From Trichormus variabilis 0441 (GTDB lineage: Bacteria; Cyanobacteriota; Cyanobacteriia; Cyanobacteriales; Nostocaceae), in NCBI RefSeq assembly GCF_009856605.1, contig NZ_CP047242.1:990001-1054000 (forward strand): DNA of 64,000 nucleotides. The letters run 5' to 3'. The translations under genes were made by a program, and so were the position numbers. Position 1 is the first letter of the stretch; each line of letters opens with the position of its first letter. Positions 1 through 8,896 of this stretch are shown here, piece after piece. The notes below the pieces were generated by a model. That model saw only the letters and a program-made list of their open reading frames with translations. It had not been told where the DNA came from and ran no database searches.

Positions 1-93
1 GTAGACTCCAATCAGCTTGGCTCTAATTAGGTTTGCGGCGGGAAAATATCTTTCTCCTGCTGCATAACGGCGTTTGATTGCTTCAGCATCCAT
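1..93 (-). CDS. Pentapeptide repeat protein, N-terminal fragment
   Basis: The gene starts with ATG at 93 and runs off the left edge, so only 31 codons are visible. They read MDAEAIKRRYAAGERYFPAA followed by a LIRAKLIG stretch. The A(N/D)LxxAxL spacing is the start of a pentapeptide-repeat beta-helix. The AIKRRYAAGERYF lead-in is, from memory, common in front of cyanobacterial pentapeptide repeats. Its start overlaps the last 11 bases of the upstream gene (83-406), which suggests translational coupling. The function cannot be given from this fragment. Confidence 0.6.
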   Translation of the reverse strand, partial: MDAEAIKRRYAAGERYFPAANLIRAKLIGVY

Positions 94-406
94 GAATTGT
101 ATTTACCTTCTTGAGTAAGAAAGAAGTTATCTGTTCCCATTCCTGATTTAACTCCCCAACAAACTCTGGCTGACTGCTGCGTTGATACCAATAACGAGCA
201 TTATTCAAATCGCCTTCTTTGCGATGTAAGTACCCATGCACCCAAGCACTATCAACATCACTGGCGTTTTGTACAATCTCATGAGCTTGGTTCCAATCAC
301 CTTGTCTGTCATACCACAGAGCTTGCAGCGCCTTCGGTAGGGTTTGAGGACATGAGCGCTGTTTTTCCATCAATCGCAGAAATTCTTCTGTATTCATAAT
401 CGCCAC
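83..406 (-). CDS. Small hypothetical protein, probably helical repeat (TPR-like)
   Basis: This encodes 107 residues with no signal peptide or membrane segment. The sequence is helical in character: residues 16-40 (LQALWYDRQGDWNQAHEIVQ) and 52-76 (AWVHGYLHRKEGDLNNARYW) have the W/L-G-D-x-x-x-A spacing of paired TPR helices. It probably forms one or two TPR-like hairpins. A second ATG lies three codons in (397). It overlaps the downstream pentapeptide gene by 11 bases and probably shares its transcript. No catalytic motif is visible. It resembles the small uncharacterised proteins common in cyanobacteria. Confidence 0.65.
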   Translation of the reverse strand: MAIMNTEEFLRLMEKQRSCPQTLPKALQALWYDRQGDWNQAHEIVQNASDVDSAWVHGYLHRKEGDLNNARYWYQRSSQPEFVGELNQEWEQITSFLLKKVNTIHGC

Positions 407-546
407 TCAGCAATTATCAGACCTCTATTTCCAAGATACCCTGTAGATTGCTAGTGTGGAGAGACGAAGATAACAACAAAAAAATAAGTTATTCCAAAAT
501 ACTTGCTAGTTAGTAAAGTAGGAAATGTCCACCAAACCTATATTAT

Positions 547-567
547 GGTGGGCAATGCCCACCCTAC
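547..567. repeat. Dispersed palindromic intergenic repeat
   Basis: This 21-nt stretch contains the GGGCAATGCCC palindrome plus CACCCTAC. It is identical to 5150-5170, where a near-complete inverted partner is also present. Here the left partner (near 525-535, tgtccacc) is eroded. It looks like a copy of a dispersed cyanobacterial intergenic palindrome. Confidence 0.6.
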
Positions 568-623
568 CAAATCAAATAGTAGTCCTAGAGGTAATTTTTC
601 CAGTATTACCAATTACCCATTAC

Positions 624-1202
624 CTAAATCTTACCTAATTGCTCCCTACCTTTAACTTCTCGATTTCCTTTGGGAACAATTTCAAACTCAAAATTACCTA
701 CGAGATGGTCATCAACATAGACGTATATTATATGTTTACCAGGCGGATCACCTGGTGCGATCGTCCAAAAGTTTTCAATCACTCCATCCTTTGGTAACTG
801 GGTGCGTTTGGTGACGGCTTCTGTACCATCTGCTGATAATGTAAAATTTTCACCGTTATCTGTAGCCCAAGTTTCTGGGGGTTTTGGTAAGCGCAAAACT
901 TCGCGCCATGTCACCTGACCTTTAACGTCTCGAATTTGAATCCGCCAACCGTATTTACTACCCTCCACTAGGGGAACTCTAATTGTCGGGGTAAAGTTAA
1001 ATTTTCCTTCAGCGTCACGGACTACTACACCAAACTCAGCTTTACTGATATTTATCGGTTGAGTTTTGTTTGGCTGCAACTGAGGGGTTGACTGAGAAAG
1101 TGTCATAGCATTGTTGGCTAAGGCTGAGGTATGAATAAACCCAGTCGTCAGCAAAGAAGAAGTTAGTACAACTGTCGCAGCCAAAATTCTCATTCTTATC
1201 AA
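624..1202 (-). CDS. Secreted hypothetical protein
   Basis: This encodes 192 residues. The N-terminus is a signal peptide: MRILAATVVLTSSLLTTGFI followed by a small-residue cleavage region near HTSALA (about residue 28). The mature part is about 160 residues and beta-rich, with alternating charged and aromatic residues (YGWRIQIRD, HIIYVYVDD, NFEFEIVP) and no cysteines, which suggests a beta-sandwich. An in-frame ATG three codons after the first (MRIL) is an equally good start. It is probably exported to the periplasm or cell surface. No catalytic motif or recognised family is evident. The gene stands alone on its strand. Confidence 0.65.
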   Translation of the reverse strand: MIRMRILAATVVLTSSLLTTGFIHTSALANNAMTLSQSTPQLQPNKTQPINISKAEFGVVVRDAEGKFNFTPTIRVPLVEGSKYGWRIQIRDVKGQVTWREVLRLPKPPETWATDNGENFTLSADGTEAVTKRTQLPKDGVIENFWTIAPGDPPGKHIIYVYVDDHLVGNFEFEIVPKGNREVKGREQLGKI

Positions 1203-1522
1203 TTTTTTGGTCAGTTACTAGTACATATTCAACTACTTTTTGTGCATCTCCGGTAGAGGTGATGCGGGAATTTTTTCGGTAACACATTTATCAGCAAGGT
1301 AGTCGGACTTAATAGATATTAATTGTTGTACTTAATTTGTGTTGAAAAGAGTATTTTAATTGTAGCGATCGCTACTCTATACATTTTGGGTTTTATCTCT
1401 TTAAACTCATTACCTGTGACCAGAAATTTTTCCCTAAAACTATAATTATTGAGTATGATTTAATTTCCTGTTGCCGGAAAATTATCAGTTTGATTGAAAA
1501 GTCATCATTGAGTTATGTTATT

Positions 1523-1954
1523 ATGAGAAAATTTTCCATCGTTGCAATGATTGTAGTGAGTGTGATGAGCTACGTTCCATCAGAGGCGATGGGCGAAATC
1601 CCACCAGCGATCGCACTACCCCAAAGTGGTAATATTAACCAGGAGACTTTGCCAGAAACTATCATTGAACGCCATGAGGCTGCGGCTCTAACCACAGAAC
1701 CCGTGACAATTAATAGTCAGTGGAATAGTGTCACAACACAACCTCAAAATCTTCAAGGAACTTCTATTCCCCTAGAACAGAAAAAGGGGTGTGAAAGTCT
1801 CAGTCCGTTTGATTTACTCAACAATCCAGACGCTCTCTTTAAAGAATGTGTCAACCCGGCAGATAACCGAACACCACAACGTGTTGAGCCAGTAGAGTAT
1901 TTAAAAGTCCCTGGACTTGATTCTGGTGTGAAGGTAAATGTTACTAAATTTTAA
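1523..1954 (+). CDS. Small secreted hypothetical protein
   Basis: This encodes 143 residues starting at ATG 1523 (MRKFSIVAMIVVSVMSYVPS), which gives a clean signal peptide. An upstream TTG at 1490 would only add a non-signal extension, so I prefer 1523. The mature protein is low in complexity and rich in P, Q, T and N. It has two cysteines in its C-terminal half (GCESLSP and KECVNP), which could form a disulphide. No family is recognised. It converges with the YdcF-like gene and the two 3' ends overlap by 11 bases. Confidence 0.5.
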   Translation: MRKFSIVAMIVVSVMSYVPSEAMGEIPPAIALPQSGNINQETLPETIIERHEAAALTTEPVTINSQWNSVTTQPQNLQGTSIPLEQKKGCESLSPFDLLNNPDALFKECVNPADNRTPQRVEPVEYLKVPGLDSGVKVNVTKF

Positions 1955-2549
1955 ATACAAGGTAAATAAAATAAAAATAAGTTTCTCGTATTAGAAATTC
2001 CATTTGGCTGTTAAAACTGCGATAGCGAGTGGTAGGTGTAGGCGAAGGATAAGCATCAATCCCCAAATTTCTTGCCATTAACACGGCTCGTTTTAGGTGC
2101 AATGGATCACTAATAATCAAAAATTTAGTGAATTTTTCATTAGTATCTACCACTTCTATCGCATTTTTAAGATTTTGGTAAGTTGTCCGAGACTGAGTTT
2201 CTGTTATGATGTCGGCTGTTTTGACTCCTCTGGCTGTGGCGTAATGTTTGCCAACAATAGCTTCAGCAGGTTCGTTAATTTCACCCACTCCACCAGTAAA
2301 AATAATCTTACTAATAGCTCCATTTTTATATAAATTAATGGCATGGTTAATTCGTTCTCGAAAAACAGGTGATGGTTCTTCACCCCAAACTGCTGCACCT
2401 AGAACTATTGCTGCATCTGCTTTGTTATTGTAACTACTATTGCCATAAGAATAAATACTAATTGCTGTAGATGAAATAGCAAATAATAGTGCAGATATAA
2501 TAGTAATTAATATCCAAAAAAGCCATTTTTTAGGAACATTATTGAGCAT
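1944..2549 (-). CDS. YdcF/SanA-like DUF218 membrane-anchored protein
   Basis: The preferred start is ATG 2549 (MLNNVPKKWLFW), giving 201 residues; a longer reading to 2591 adds 14 unconvincing residues. An N-terminal membrane segment (WILITIISALLFAISSTAIS) is followed by the DUF218 core. Visible core motifs are ADAAIVLGAAVWG, RINHAINLYKNG, IIFTGGVG, SRTTYQNLKNA and LIISDPLHLKRA. DUF218 proteins sit in the inner membrane with the domain outside the cytoplasm. In E. coli, relatives are linked to envelope barrier function, but the biochemical activity is not settled. It is convergent with the preceding small secreted protein gene. Confidence 0.85.
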   Translation of the reverse strand: MLNNVPKKWLFWILITIISALLFAISSTAISIYSYGNSSYNNKADAAIVLGAAVWGEEPSPVFRERINHAINLYKNGAISKIIFTGGVGEINEPAEAIVGKHYATARGVKTADIITETQSRTTYQNLKNAIEVVDTNEKFTKFLIISDPLHLKRAVLMARNLGIDAYPSPTPTTRYRSFNSQMEFLIRETYFYFIYLVFKI

Positions 2550-2591
2550 AAAATTGGTGATATCAAGGGTTGAGCATAAGCAACGCACCAT

Positions 2592-3307
2592 CCAAGATTT
2601 TCGGTGCGTTGGGACTAACGTCCATAACGCACCCTACTGGACTGACCAGCCTAGTCCATCATTTTAGCCTTGTCACGCCACTACCTTTTTCCTTAACTGA
2701 ACCGTATTAGCATATATAGCTTTCTCTATGTCCCGCAAGTATGGGACATTTTTTGGTGGTTGGAAGTTCTTTACACCTGACTTTTGAAGTCAGACATAAT
2801 TATTCTTTCCATAATAATATTTGTTTGGATGTACTTACTTTGGACATCTCGGAATTGCTCAAGAGCCTACAACTATCTAAAGTATGAGAAAATATCTGGA
2901 AAATATGACCTTTAGCTAGTTATTAAAACGGGTTAACATCTGTAACAATTCTCTTTATAAGACTAATAACCTTTGCAGTTCTAATATTACTAGATGTTGA
3001 TCATGAATGGACACTTTCGACTCCAGCCCCTTCAATAATCATGGGCATAGCATCTCCTAGCTACATATTTTTCTATCTAATAACTCTCTACCTTACACAT
3101 AATGTTGTGGGTTTTAGTTTAGAAGATGAAACCTATTTTGTTAGCGAAATTGATGCTGGTGAGAAGAAATATATTCATAACTTTGGTGTTTTCTGAACCA
3201 AAAATAATGTCTAGGCTTTTCATTGAATCAACCATAAAAGCAGTTGTCTCCCATAGTCAATTGATGTCTTTGTGTAATTTATTTACTTAATTTTGGAGGG
3301 ATTTTTC
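2592..3307. other. Intergenic region with REP-like sequence and an open remnant
   Basis: About 700 bases without a confident gene. The left end (2595-2640) carries GCGTTGGGACTAACGTCC followed by ATAACGCACCC, an imperfect inverted repeat of the TGCGTTA type seen elsewhere in the window. An open stretch at 2927-3196 is listed separately. A GGAGG ribosome-binding site (3295-3299) for the SLH gene lies at the right end. Confidence 0.5.
2927..3196 (+). other. Open stretch, possible small membrane protein or gene remnant
   Basis: An open frame of 89 codons ends in TGA at 3194-3196. It has no convincing ATG at its 5' end; the first in-frame ATG is near codon 39. The translation has hydrophobic segments (TILFIRLITFAVLILL and YIFFYLITLYL) followed by a polar tail (SLEDETYFVSEIDAGEKKY). 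It could be a decayed two-helix membrane protein, or it could start at a non-ATG codon. No family is recognised. Confidence 0.2.
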
Positions 3308-4984
3308 ATGTTTAGTTCGGTTCGACGGTCACTAGCCTACACAACTTTGCTGGCTTTGGGGATGACAGCTATAACAATAAATCCCTTAATAGTTTCTAAA
3401 CCAGCTTCAGCACAAACACCTGTCCCTACAGAAACTCCGTCTACTACAGGTTCCAACTTTTCTGATGTCAGTTCAGATTACTGGGCGCAACCATTTATTC
3501 AAGCTTTAGCGCAAAGAAATATCATTGCTGGTTTTCCCGATGGTACTTTTAGACCAAACCAGGCAGTAAGTCGCGCTGAGTTTGCCACATTAATTCAGAA
3601 AGCTTTTAATCAACAACCGGTCCGACAATTAAGTGCATCTGGATTTACAGATGTACCTGCAAATTTCTGGGCATCGCAAGCAATTCGGGAAGCTTACGAA
3701 ACGGGATTTCTCTCCGGCTATCCAGGGAATGTGTTTCGCCCCAATCAACAGATTCCTAGAGTACAGGCGATCGTTGCTTTAAGCAGTGGTTTAAACTTAA
3801 CTACAACTGATACTGCGTCAAATATTCTCAGCAATAACTATGCAGATGCTTCGGCAATTCCTGACTATGCTGTCAACGGCGTAGCCGCAGCAACACAAAG
3901 CAACATAGTTGTTAACTACCCAAATGTAAGAGAACTGAATCCCTCAACATCTCTTACCCGTGGGGAAGCTGCCGCAATTTTGTATCAAGCTTTAGTTCGA
4001 CAAGGACAAGTACAACCTCTACCTAGCAATGTTGCAGCTGCTAACTACGTAGTGGGTGGGACTGGTACAACAGGAGGTACACAAGGTGCTAATAATATTG
4101 TTGCTTTGGCAGCATCAAGTAACTCTTTTAGTACCTTGACTTCTTTATTGAGAACCGCAGGTTTAACAGATATTCTAGAGCAACCAGGGCCTTACACAGT
4201 CTTTGCTCCCACCAATGAAGCATTTGCAGCGTTACCTGCGGGTACTTTAGAACAACTGCAACAACCACAGAACAGAGAGTTGTTGGTGAGAATTTTGCGC
4301 TATCATGTGGTTCCTGGTCAATTAACTGCTAACCAACTCTCTTCTGGACAACTGACAACTGCTAGCGATGCACCAGTCAATGTGAGAGTTGACACAGCCA
4401 ATAATCAAATTGCCGTTAATGAGGCGAGAGTTGTTCAAGCAAATATTCAAGCTAGCAATGGTGTTATCCATGCTATTAACGAAGTCCTGATTCCACCTAA
4501 TTTAACTGGTCAGCAGCCGCAAGAAGGAACCCCTCAAGCACAAAATCCGGGTGCTGTCACTCCAGGTAGAGCTACCCGTGGCGGTTCTAGTTACATAGGG
4601 GTTGCTGGTAACATTGGTTTAGGTGGTGATACAGCTCTCAGCGATAGCAACTTTGCAGTTATCAGTAAAGTTGGTTTGACACGCAATCTATCAGTCCGAC
4701 CATCAGCTGTTTTTGGTAACGATACGGTATTTCTAGTGCCGTTGACCTTGGATTTCACACCCCGCGCAGTAGAGCCTGGTGTTGTGCAGCCATTCGCCGT
4801 ATCACCTTATGTTGGTGCTGGTGTAGCAATCGAAGCTAGTGGCGACACTGATATTGGTTTACTGTTAACTGGTGGTGTTGATATTCCTTTAGGACAGAGA
4901 TTTACCATTAATGGTGCTGTTAATGCAGCTTTTGTAGATGAAACTGATGTTGGTTTGCTATTAGGTATTGGCTACAATTTTTAG
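3308..4984 (+). CDS. SLH-fasciclin (FAS1)-beta-barrel envelope protein
   Basis: This encodes 558 residues from ATG 3308, chosen because GGAGG lies at 3295-3299 and a signal peptide follows (SLAYTTLLALGMTAITINPL). Residues about 50-220 hold three SLH motifs (SDYWAQPFIQALAQRNIIAGFPDGTF-type), which in cyanobacteria bind peptidoglycan-linked polymers. Residues about 260-395 form a fasciclin/FAS1 domain with the motifs YTVFAPTNEAFAALP and RYHVVPGQ and an NGVIHAINEVLIPP end. The last ~130 residues are glycine-rich alternating strands ending in GIGYNF, like a small outer-membrane barrel with a terminal aromatic residue. It probably links the outer membrane to the wall and presents an adhesion domain. 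The three-part order is unusual, and the barrel assignment is inferred from pattern only. Confidence 0.8.
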   Translation: MFSSVRRSLAYTTLLALGMTAITINPLIVSKPASAQTPVPTETPSTTGSNFSDVSSDYWAQPFIQALAQRNIIAGFPDGTFRPNQAVSRAEFATLIQKAFNQQPVRQLSASGFTDVPANFWASQAIREAYETGFLSGYPGNVFRPNQQIPRVQAIVALSSGLNLTTTDTASNILSNNYADASAIPDYAVNGVAAATQSNIVVNYPNVRELNPSTSLTRGEAAAILYQALVRQGQVQPLPSNVAAANYVVGGTGTTGGTQGANNIVALAASSNSFSTLTSLLRTAGLTDILEQPGPYTVFAPTNEAFAALPAGTLEQLQQPQNRELLVRILRYHVVPGQLTANQLSSGQLTTASDAPVNVRVDTANNQIAVNEARVVQANIQASNGVIHAINEVLIPPNLTGQQPQEGTPQAQNPGAVTPGRATRGGSSYIGVAGNIGLGGDTALSDSNFAVISKVGLTRNLSVRPSAVFGNDTVFLVPLTLDFTPRAVEPGVVQPFAVSPYVGAGVAIEASGDTDIGLLLTGGVDIPLGQRFTINGAVNAAFVDETDVGLLLGIGYNF

Positions 4985-5013
4985 TTGACTAACAGAGAAT
5001 AATAGCAAAACCA

Positions 5014-5044
5014 GAACCCCGATGTTTTGAAGAAATCGGGGTTC
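5014..5044 (+). terminator. Hairpin downstream of the SLH-FAS1 gene
   Basis: GAACCCCGAT (5014-5023) pairs perfectly with ATCGGGGTTC (5035-5044) across an 11-nt loop, 29 bases after the stop codon. The downstream sequence is A/T-rich (ctaaaattaatt) but lacks a pure T-run, so an intrinsic terminator or mRNA 3'-end stabiliser is likely rather than certain. Confidence 0.6.
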
Positions 5045-5115
5045 TAAAATTAATTAAAAATAATTTCTGAATATATTAGGAGTACGATTTGATTATTGAA
5101 AACATCTAAGTATTT

Positions 5116-5170
5116 GTAGGGTGGTCATTGCCCACCGTATCACGGTTTTGGTGGGCAATGCCCACCCTAC
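5116..5170. repeat. Long inverted repeat between convergent genes
   Basis: The arms 5116-5136 and 5150-5170 are 21 bp each and complementary except at one position, around a 13-nt loop. Each arm itself contains a (G)GCATTGCC or GGCAATGCC palindrome. It lies between the convergent SLH and CHAT genes and could end transcription in both directions. The right arm is identical to 547-567. Confidence 0.65.
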
Positions 5171-5205
5171 TGAATTTGCGAATCGTTTTTGTTTTTTGTA
5201 TTTCC

Positions 5206-8200
5206 TTAAAGCCCATTGCCAATTAATATAAATGATGCCCAATAATAGGGATGATTAAACTGATTATTGCCTGTCAATAAGGAAAGTTGTGCTGTACGTA
5301 AAGCTTCAGATTTAGTTAAATTACCTGTTTTTAAGACATTATAAAAGCCATCCATTAATGCTTGTGTGCCGCCGTCAGAAACAGCCCATAGTGAGGCGAT
5401 GGAAGCTTTTGCACCTGTTAATTGAATTTGGTATCCTAGACCGAGAATTTCTTGACCGTTACCTAATTGATTACCTAAACCTGTTTGACAAGCACTTAAT
5501 ACTACTAAATCAACATTTGGTAAAGACCAGTTTTCGATATCTTTAATGGTGACGCGATCGCCGTTACCAAATAATATAAATGAACTTTCTGGATCACCAC
5601 TCACCAGCATCCCATGAGTTGCCAGATGGACGATTTTGTAATCGTTCATTTGGGGGATTGTAACTTGGGGGCTAAAATCATTATCTAAAAGTATTTTTGT
5701 GCCTTTAATTGTCTTGGCTAAATTGTCTACTTCAACTTTAGCAAATTGTAAACCACTAAATACTTCTTGACGTTCGCCTACTGCTACTTTATAGTCGCCT
5801 TTGGTAAAGGCTGCGGCTAAAGTTGGTAGAGAGGCTTGGGGTTTGCTGTTTAATTTGGTCAAGCTAGCGGCAGTAATATTATTAATGATATAATGCTCGA
5901 TTAGCCAATTTTTGCCATCATATAATGCAGCTAATGGTATATATCTGAGTTTGCTATCGGGAGCGTAAATAATTGCTTGAGCATTAGCTTGTTTCAGGTC
6001 ATTTTCTATAGGTTTAATGAGCCAGTTATATAATTTATTTGCTGGTATTTTACTATCTTTATAGGGAACAACTATAGCTTGTCGAAATTCATTAATTACT
6101 TGATTTAGTTCTGCTGGTTTGACGGGAACTGGACGATGAATTGGGGGTGTATCCGCCGTAACGACAACTAACTCTAATCTGTCATCTAATACTAAGGGAT
6201 ATAATAAGACGGCTTTTTTGTTTAACTGTCGCAAATTATCCCGCAGGGAATTAAGTTGTCTTAGGCTGAGGTTTTCCTGTCCAGAATTGGCAGATAATTG
6301 CTGTACAAGAGCGACTACCGCAGGTGTTTTGGTAAATTTATTAAACTCAGCCGTAATTGTTTGCTCAAGTTTCACTAATTCAGCAATGCGTTTTTCTTGG
6401 GTGGCTGTGCGTGCATTTGCTGGAGTTTGGCGGAGGTTTGTTAGTTCTTGCCCAAGGGCGATCGCTTGGTCTTGAATGGCGCTATACTTTTGGGATATCT
6501 GCTGTTCTTGGGGTTGCAGTGGTAATTTTTGGCTTAGCTGGGGTTCTGTATTCACTCCCCTTTGTCCAGTGTTAACTACTGCTGTTGTTGTTTGGGGTTG
6601 ACTACGGCGATTACCAATAAAATCATTGGCTTCTTGGATTTTGAGTAAATCTAGAACTTGCTGTGCTTCGCTGGGACGGTTTTGTTTGAGTAATAAATCA
6701 GCCAGGCGGCGATACCTTTCAGCGACGGTTTCTGTGTAGGATTTTTGGATATCTGCGGGGATGGTGCGTAAACTTTGGCGAATACTTTCCGTGAGGTTGA
6801 CTGATTGCTTGTAAAATGCGATCGCTAGTTGTGGTTGATTTTGTGCAGATAGGGTATCGGCTAAAAGTTTGAGGGTTGCGGCTTCACTGACTTTATCGCT
6901 AACTTGTCTGTGCATGGCTAAAGCTTGCTGATACAGTCCTGAAGCTTTCTCCTGCTGACCTTGTTTTTGGTAGATTTGTCCTAGATTACTCATTGTCACA
7001 CCTTCCCCGGTGCGATCGCCTACTTCTTGATAAATAGTTAAAGCTTGCTGATTTAACTCAATAGCTTGCAGGTACTTACCTAAACTACTTTGCACCTTAG
7101 CAATATTATTCAGAGTTACAGCAATTCCCGGTTTATAGCTATTCTCTTGATATATATTTAAAGCTTGTTGATACAATTTTAATGCTTGGTCATATTTACC
7201 CAAACTCAAATAAATTTGTCCAATATTATTCATATTTAAGGCTCTACCTTGGAACTGAAAAGAGTCCTTACCAAAAGCATCACCAACATTAGCACGACTG
7301 GCGACTTGTTGCAAAGCTTGGGAGTTTTGCCCTAAATAATCATAAAGTAATTTTATCTCTTGTTTCGTAGCTTTTTCTGCATCATGATTAATTCTGCTAT
7401 AAATATTTGCTGATTCTTCGGCTAATTCTAGAGATTTTTTATATTGACCCAAACTAAAATTTGTACTGGCAAGGTTATTAATAATTGCGGCTTTCGTACC
7501 AATATAATTCGAGCAGCATTCTTGCAGATTAGCTAAACCTTGCTGATAGGAATCTAAGGCTTGTTTATAGTTGCCTAAATTAACGTAAACTACACCGATA
7601 TTATTCAAAGTTTGAATACCACCAATTTTATCATCATCAGCTTTTTGCATTGCCAATGTTTTCTGATAAAAATCGAGAGCTTTTGTATACTGTCCCATCC
7701 GAAAATAAACCGCACCAATATCAGCCAGCAGAGTTTTTTCGCTAGTAGCATAACTAGAATCTTTGGGATTAGCTGCTTTCAGTTCTTTGATAATAGCTAA
7801 AGCTGGCTGATAATATTCCAGCGCCTGGGGATACTGTCCCAAATTGACATATACTTCACCAATATAAGAAAGAGGTATCCATTCATTTTGGCGGTCTCTT
7901 GTTTTTCTGCGAATATCTAAGGAGGACTGAAAATATTCGAGCGCTTTCCCATACTCCCCTTTACGAAAATACACATAACCAATATTTACAAGGCTGTTCG
8001 CTTCTCCAGCCTTAGCACCATATTTTTTAAAAATAGCTAACGCCTGCTGGAAGTTTTCCAAAGCTGCTTGTAACTCCCCTACACCAAAAAAATCTTTGTA
8101 AATTAGGGATTCACCGTTACTATTCAATATCACAGCCTGTGTTATCTGTTCTTCGGCGGTTGGGGTTGGTGCTTGTGCTAGAGATGGGGAAGCTAAAGCT

Positions 8201-8235
8201 AAAATTAGAGTTAGAGGAATAATAGGAAGTCGCAT
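5206..8235 (-). CDS. TPR-CHAT protein (secreted caspase-like protease candidate)
   Basis: The start is ATG 8235 (MRLPIIPLTLILALASPSLA), a clear signal peptide ending at AQA, giving 1009 residues. A longer reading to 8316 would bury the signal and overlap the divergent gene. Residues about 45-520 are a run of TPR units with the LGxYxxALxxYQQAL pattern. A linker of about 100 residues rich in Q follows. The C-terminal ~300 residues are a CHAT domain (caspase/separase fold). The catalytic His is in HLATHGM (about 874) and the Cys in VVLSACQTGLG (about 916), both present. CHAT proteins are cysteine peptidases with family-specific substrates. Export makes this one a periplasmic or surface protein of unknown substrate. 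It is divergent from the Uma2 gene across 68 bases. Confidence 0.9.
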   Translation of the reverse strand: MRLPIIPLTLILALASPSLAQAPTPTAEEQITQAVILNSNGESLIYKDFFGVGELQAALENFQQALAIFKKYGAKAGEANSLVNIGYVYFRKGEYGKALEYFQSSLDIRRKTRDRQNEWIPLSYIGEVYVNLGQYPQALEYYQPALAIIKELKAANPKDSSYATSEKTLLADIGAVYFRMGQYTKALDFYQKTLAMQKADDDKIGGIQTLNNIGVVYVNLGNYKQALDSYQQGLANLQECCSNYIGTKAAIINNLASTNFSLGQYKKSLELAEESANIYSRINHDAEKATKQEIKLLYDYLGQNSQALQQVASRANVGDAFGKDSFQFQGRALNMNNIGQIYLSLGKYDQALKLYQQALNIYQENSYKPGIAVTLNNIAKVQSSLGKYLQAIELNQQALTIYQEVGDRTGEGVTMSNLGQIYQKQGQQEKASGLYQQALAMHRQVSDKVSEAATLKLLADTLSAQNQPQLAIAFYKQSVNLTESIRQSLRTIPADIQKSYTETVAERYRRLADLLLKQNRPSEAQQVLDLLKIQEANDFIGNRRSQPQTTTAVVNTGQRGVNTEPQLSQKLPLQPQEQQISQKYSAIQDQAIALGQELTNLRQTPANARTATQEKRIAELVKLEQTITAEFNKFTKTPAVVALVQQLSANSGQENLSLRQLNSLRDNLRQLNKKAVLLYPLVLDDRLELVVVTADTPPIHRPVPVKPAELNQVINEFRQAIVVPYKDSKIPANKLYNWLIKPIENDLKQANAQAIIYAPDSKLRYIPLAALYDGKNWLIEHYIINNITAASLTKLNSKPQASLPTLAAAFTKGDYKVAVGERQEVFSGLQFAKVEVDNLAKTIKGTKILLDNDFSPQVTIPQMNDYKIVHLATHGMLVSGDPESSFILFGNGDRVTIKDIENWSLPNVDLVVLSACQTGLGNQLGNGQEILGLGYQIQLTGAKASIASLWAVSDGGTQALMDGFYNVLKTGNLTKSEALRTAQLSLLTGNNQFNHPYYWASFILIGNGL

Positions 8236-8303
8236 ATATGTATTAATAGTGACAAGATGCTTCCTATAATAATCGTGATCACTAAAAATGTTGGAAATTG
8301 CTG

Positions 8304-8885
8304 ATGATTGCCTCACCTGAACCAGAATACCTCACACCTGAAGAATATCTCCAGTTAGAGGAAGCCAGTCCTATCAAACATGAATACATCAACGGTTATG
8401 CTTATGCAATGGCTGGAGCTACTGATGCTCATGTCACTGTTGCGGGAAACCTGTTTGTACTTCTCCGTAATCATGTACGTGGTTCTGGTTGTCGTGTTTA
8501 CATTGCTGATATGAAAGCCAGGATTGAATCGTTAAATAGATATTATTATCCTGATGTAATGGTTACTTGCGATCAACGTGATCAGGAAACGCCTAATCAT
8601 AAAAGGTTTCCTTGTTTAATTGTAGAAGTTTTGTCTAACTCTACTGAAGCTTTTGATCGAGGGGATAAATTTGTAGATTACCAGGAAATTGAGACTCTCA
8701 AGGAATACGTTTTAATTAATACAAAACGTCAGCGAGTTGAATGTTTTAAACGTGGTGATCATGGTTTATGGATTCTGCAAAGTTATACAGAGCAGGATAA
8801 AATATTTCGCCTCAATAGTGTTGATTTTGAAGGAGCGATCGCCGAACTTTATGAAGATGTTATTTTTGAACAAACTACCCTATAA
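8304..8885 (+). CDS. Uma2-family (DUF820) putative endonuclease
   Basis: This encodes 193 residues from ATG 8304; a TTG two codons earlier is less likely. Uma2/DUF820 hallmarks are present: the entry motif YLTPEEYLQLEE, the HEYINGYAYAMAGAT segment, the acidic strand YYYPDVMVTC, and LIVEVLSNSTEAFDRGDK with a downstream KEYVLINTKRQRVE. The E...D...ExL pattern matches the PD-(D/E)xK-type fold proposed for the family. Cyanobacterial genomes hold many paralogues whose biological role is not known. It is divergent from the TPR-CHAT gene and 11 bases upstream of the next small gene, so the two may be co-transcribed. Confidence 0.85.
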   Translation: MIASPEPEYLTPEEYLQLEEASPIKHEYINGYAYAMAGATDAHVTVAGNLFVLLRNHVRGSGCRVYIADMKARIESLNRYYYPDVMVTCDQRDQETPNHKRFPCLIVEVLSNSTEAFDRGDKFVDYQEIETLKEYVLINTKRQRVECFKRGDHGLWILQSYTEQDKIFRLNSVDFEGAIAELYEDVIFEQTTL

Positions 8886-8896
8886 ATTACAAAATC

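Noticed and set aside
1042..1287. 81-codon - strand frame overlapping the 5' end of the 624-1202 gene
   Set aside because: It is out of frame with a gene that has a clear signal peptide, and it has no domain features.
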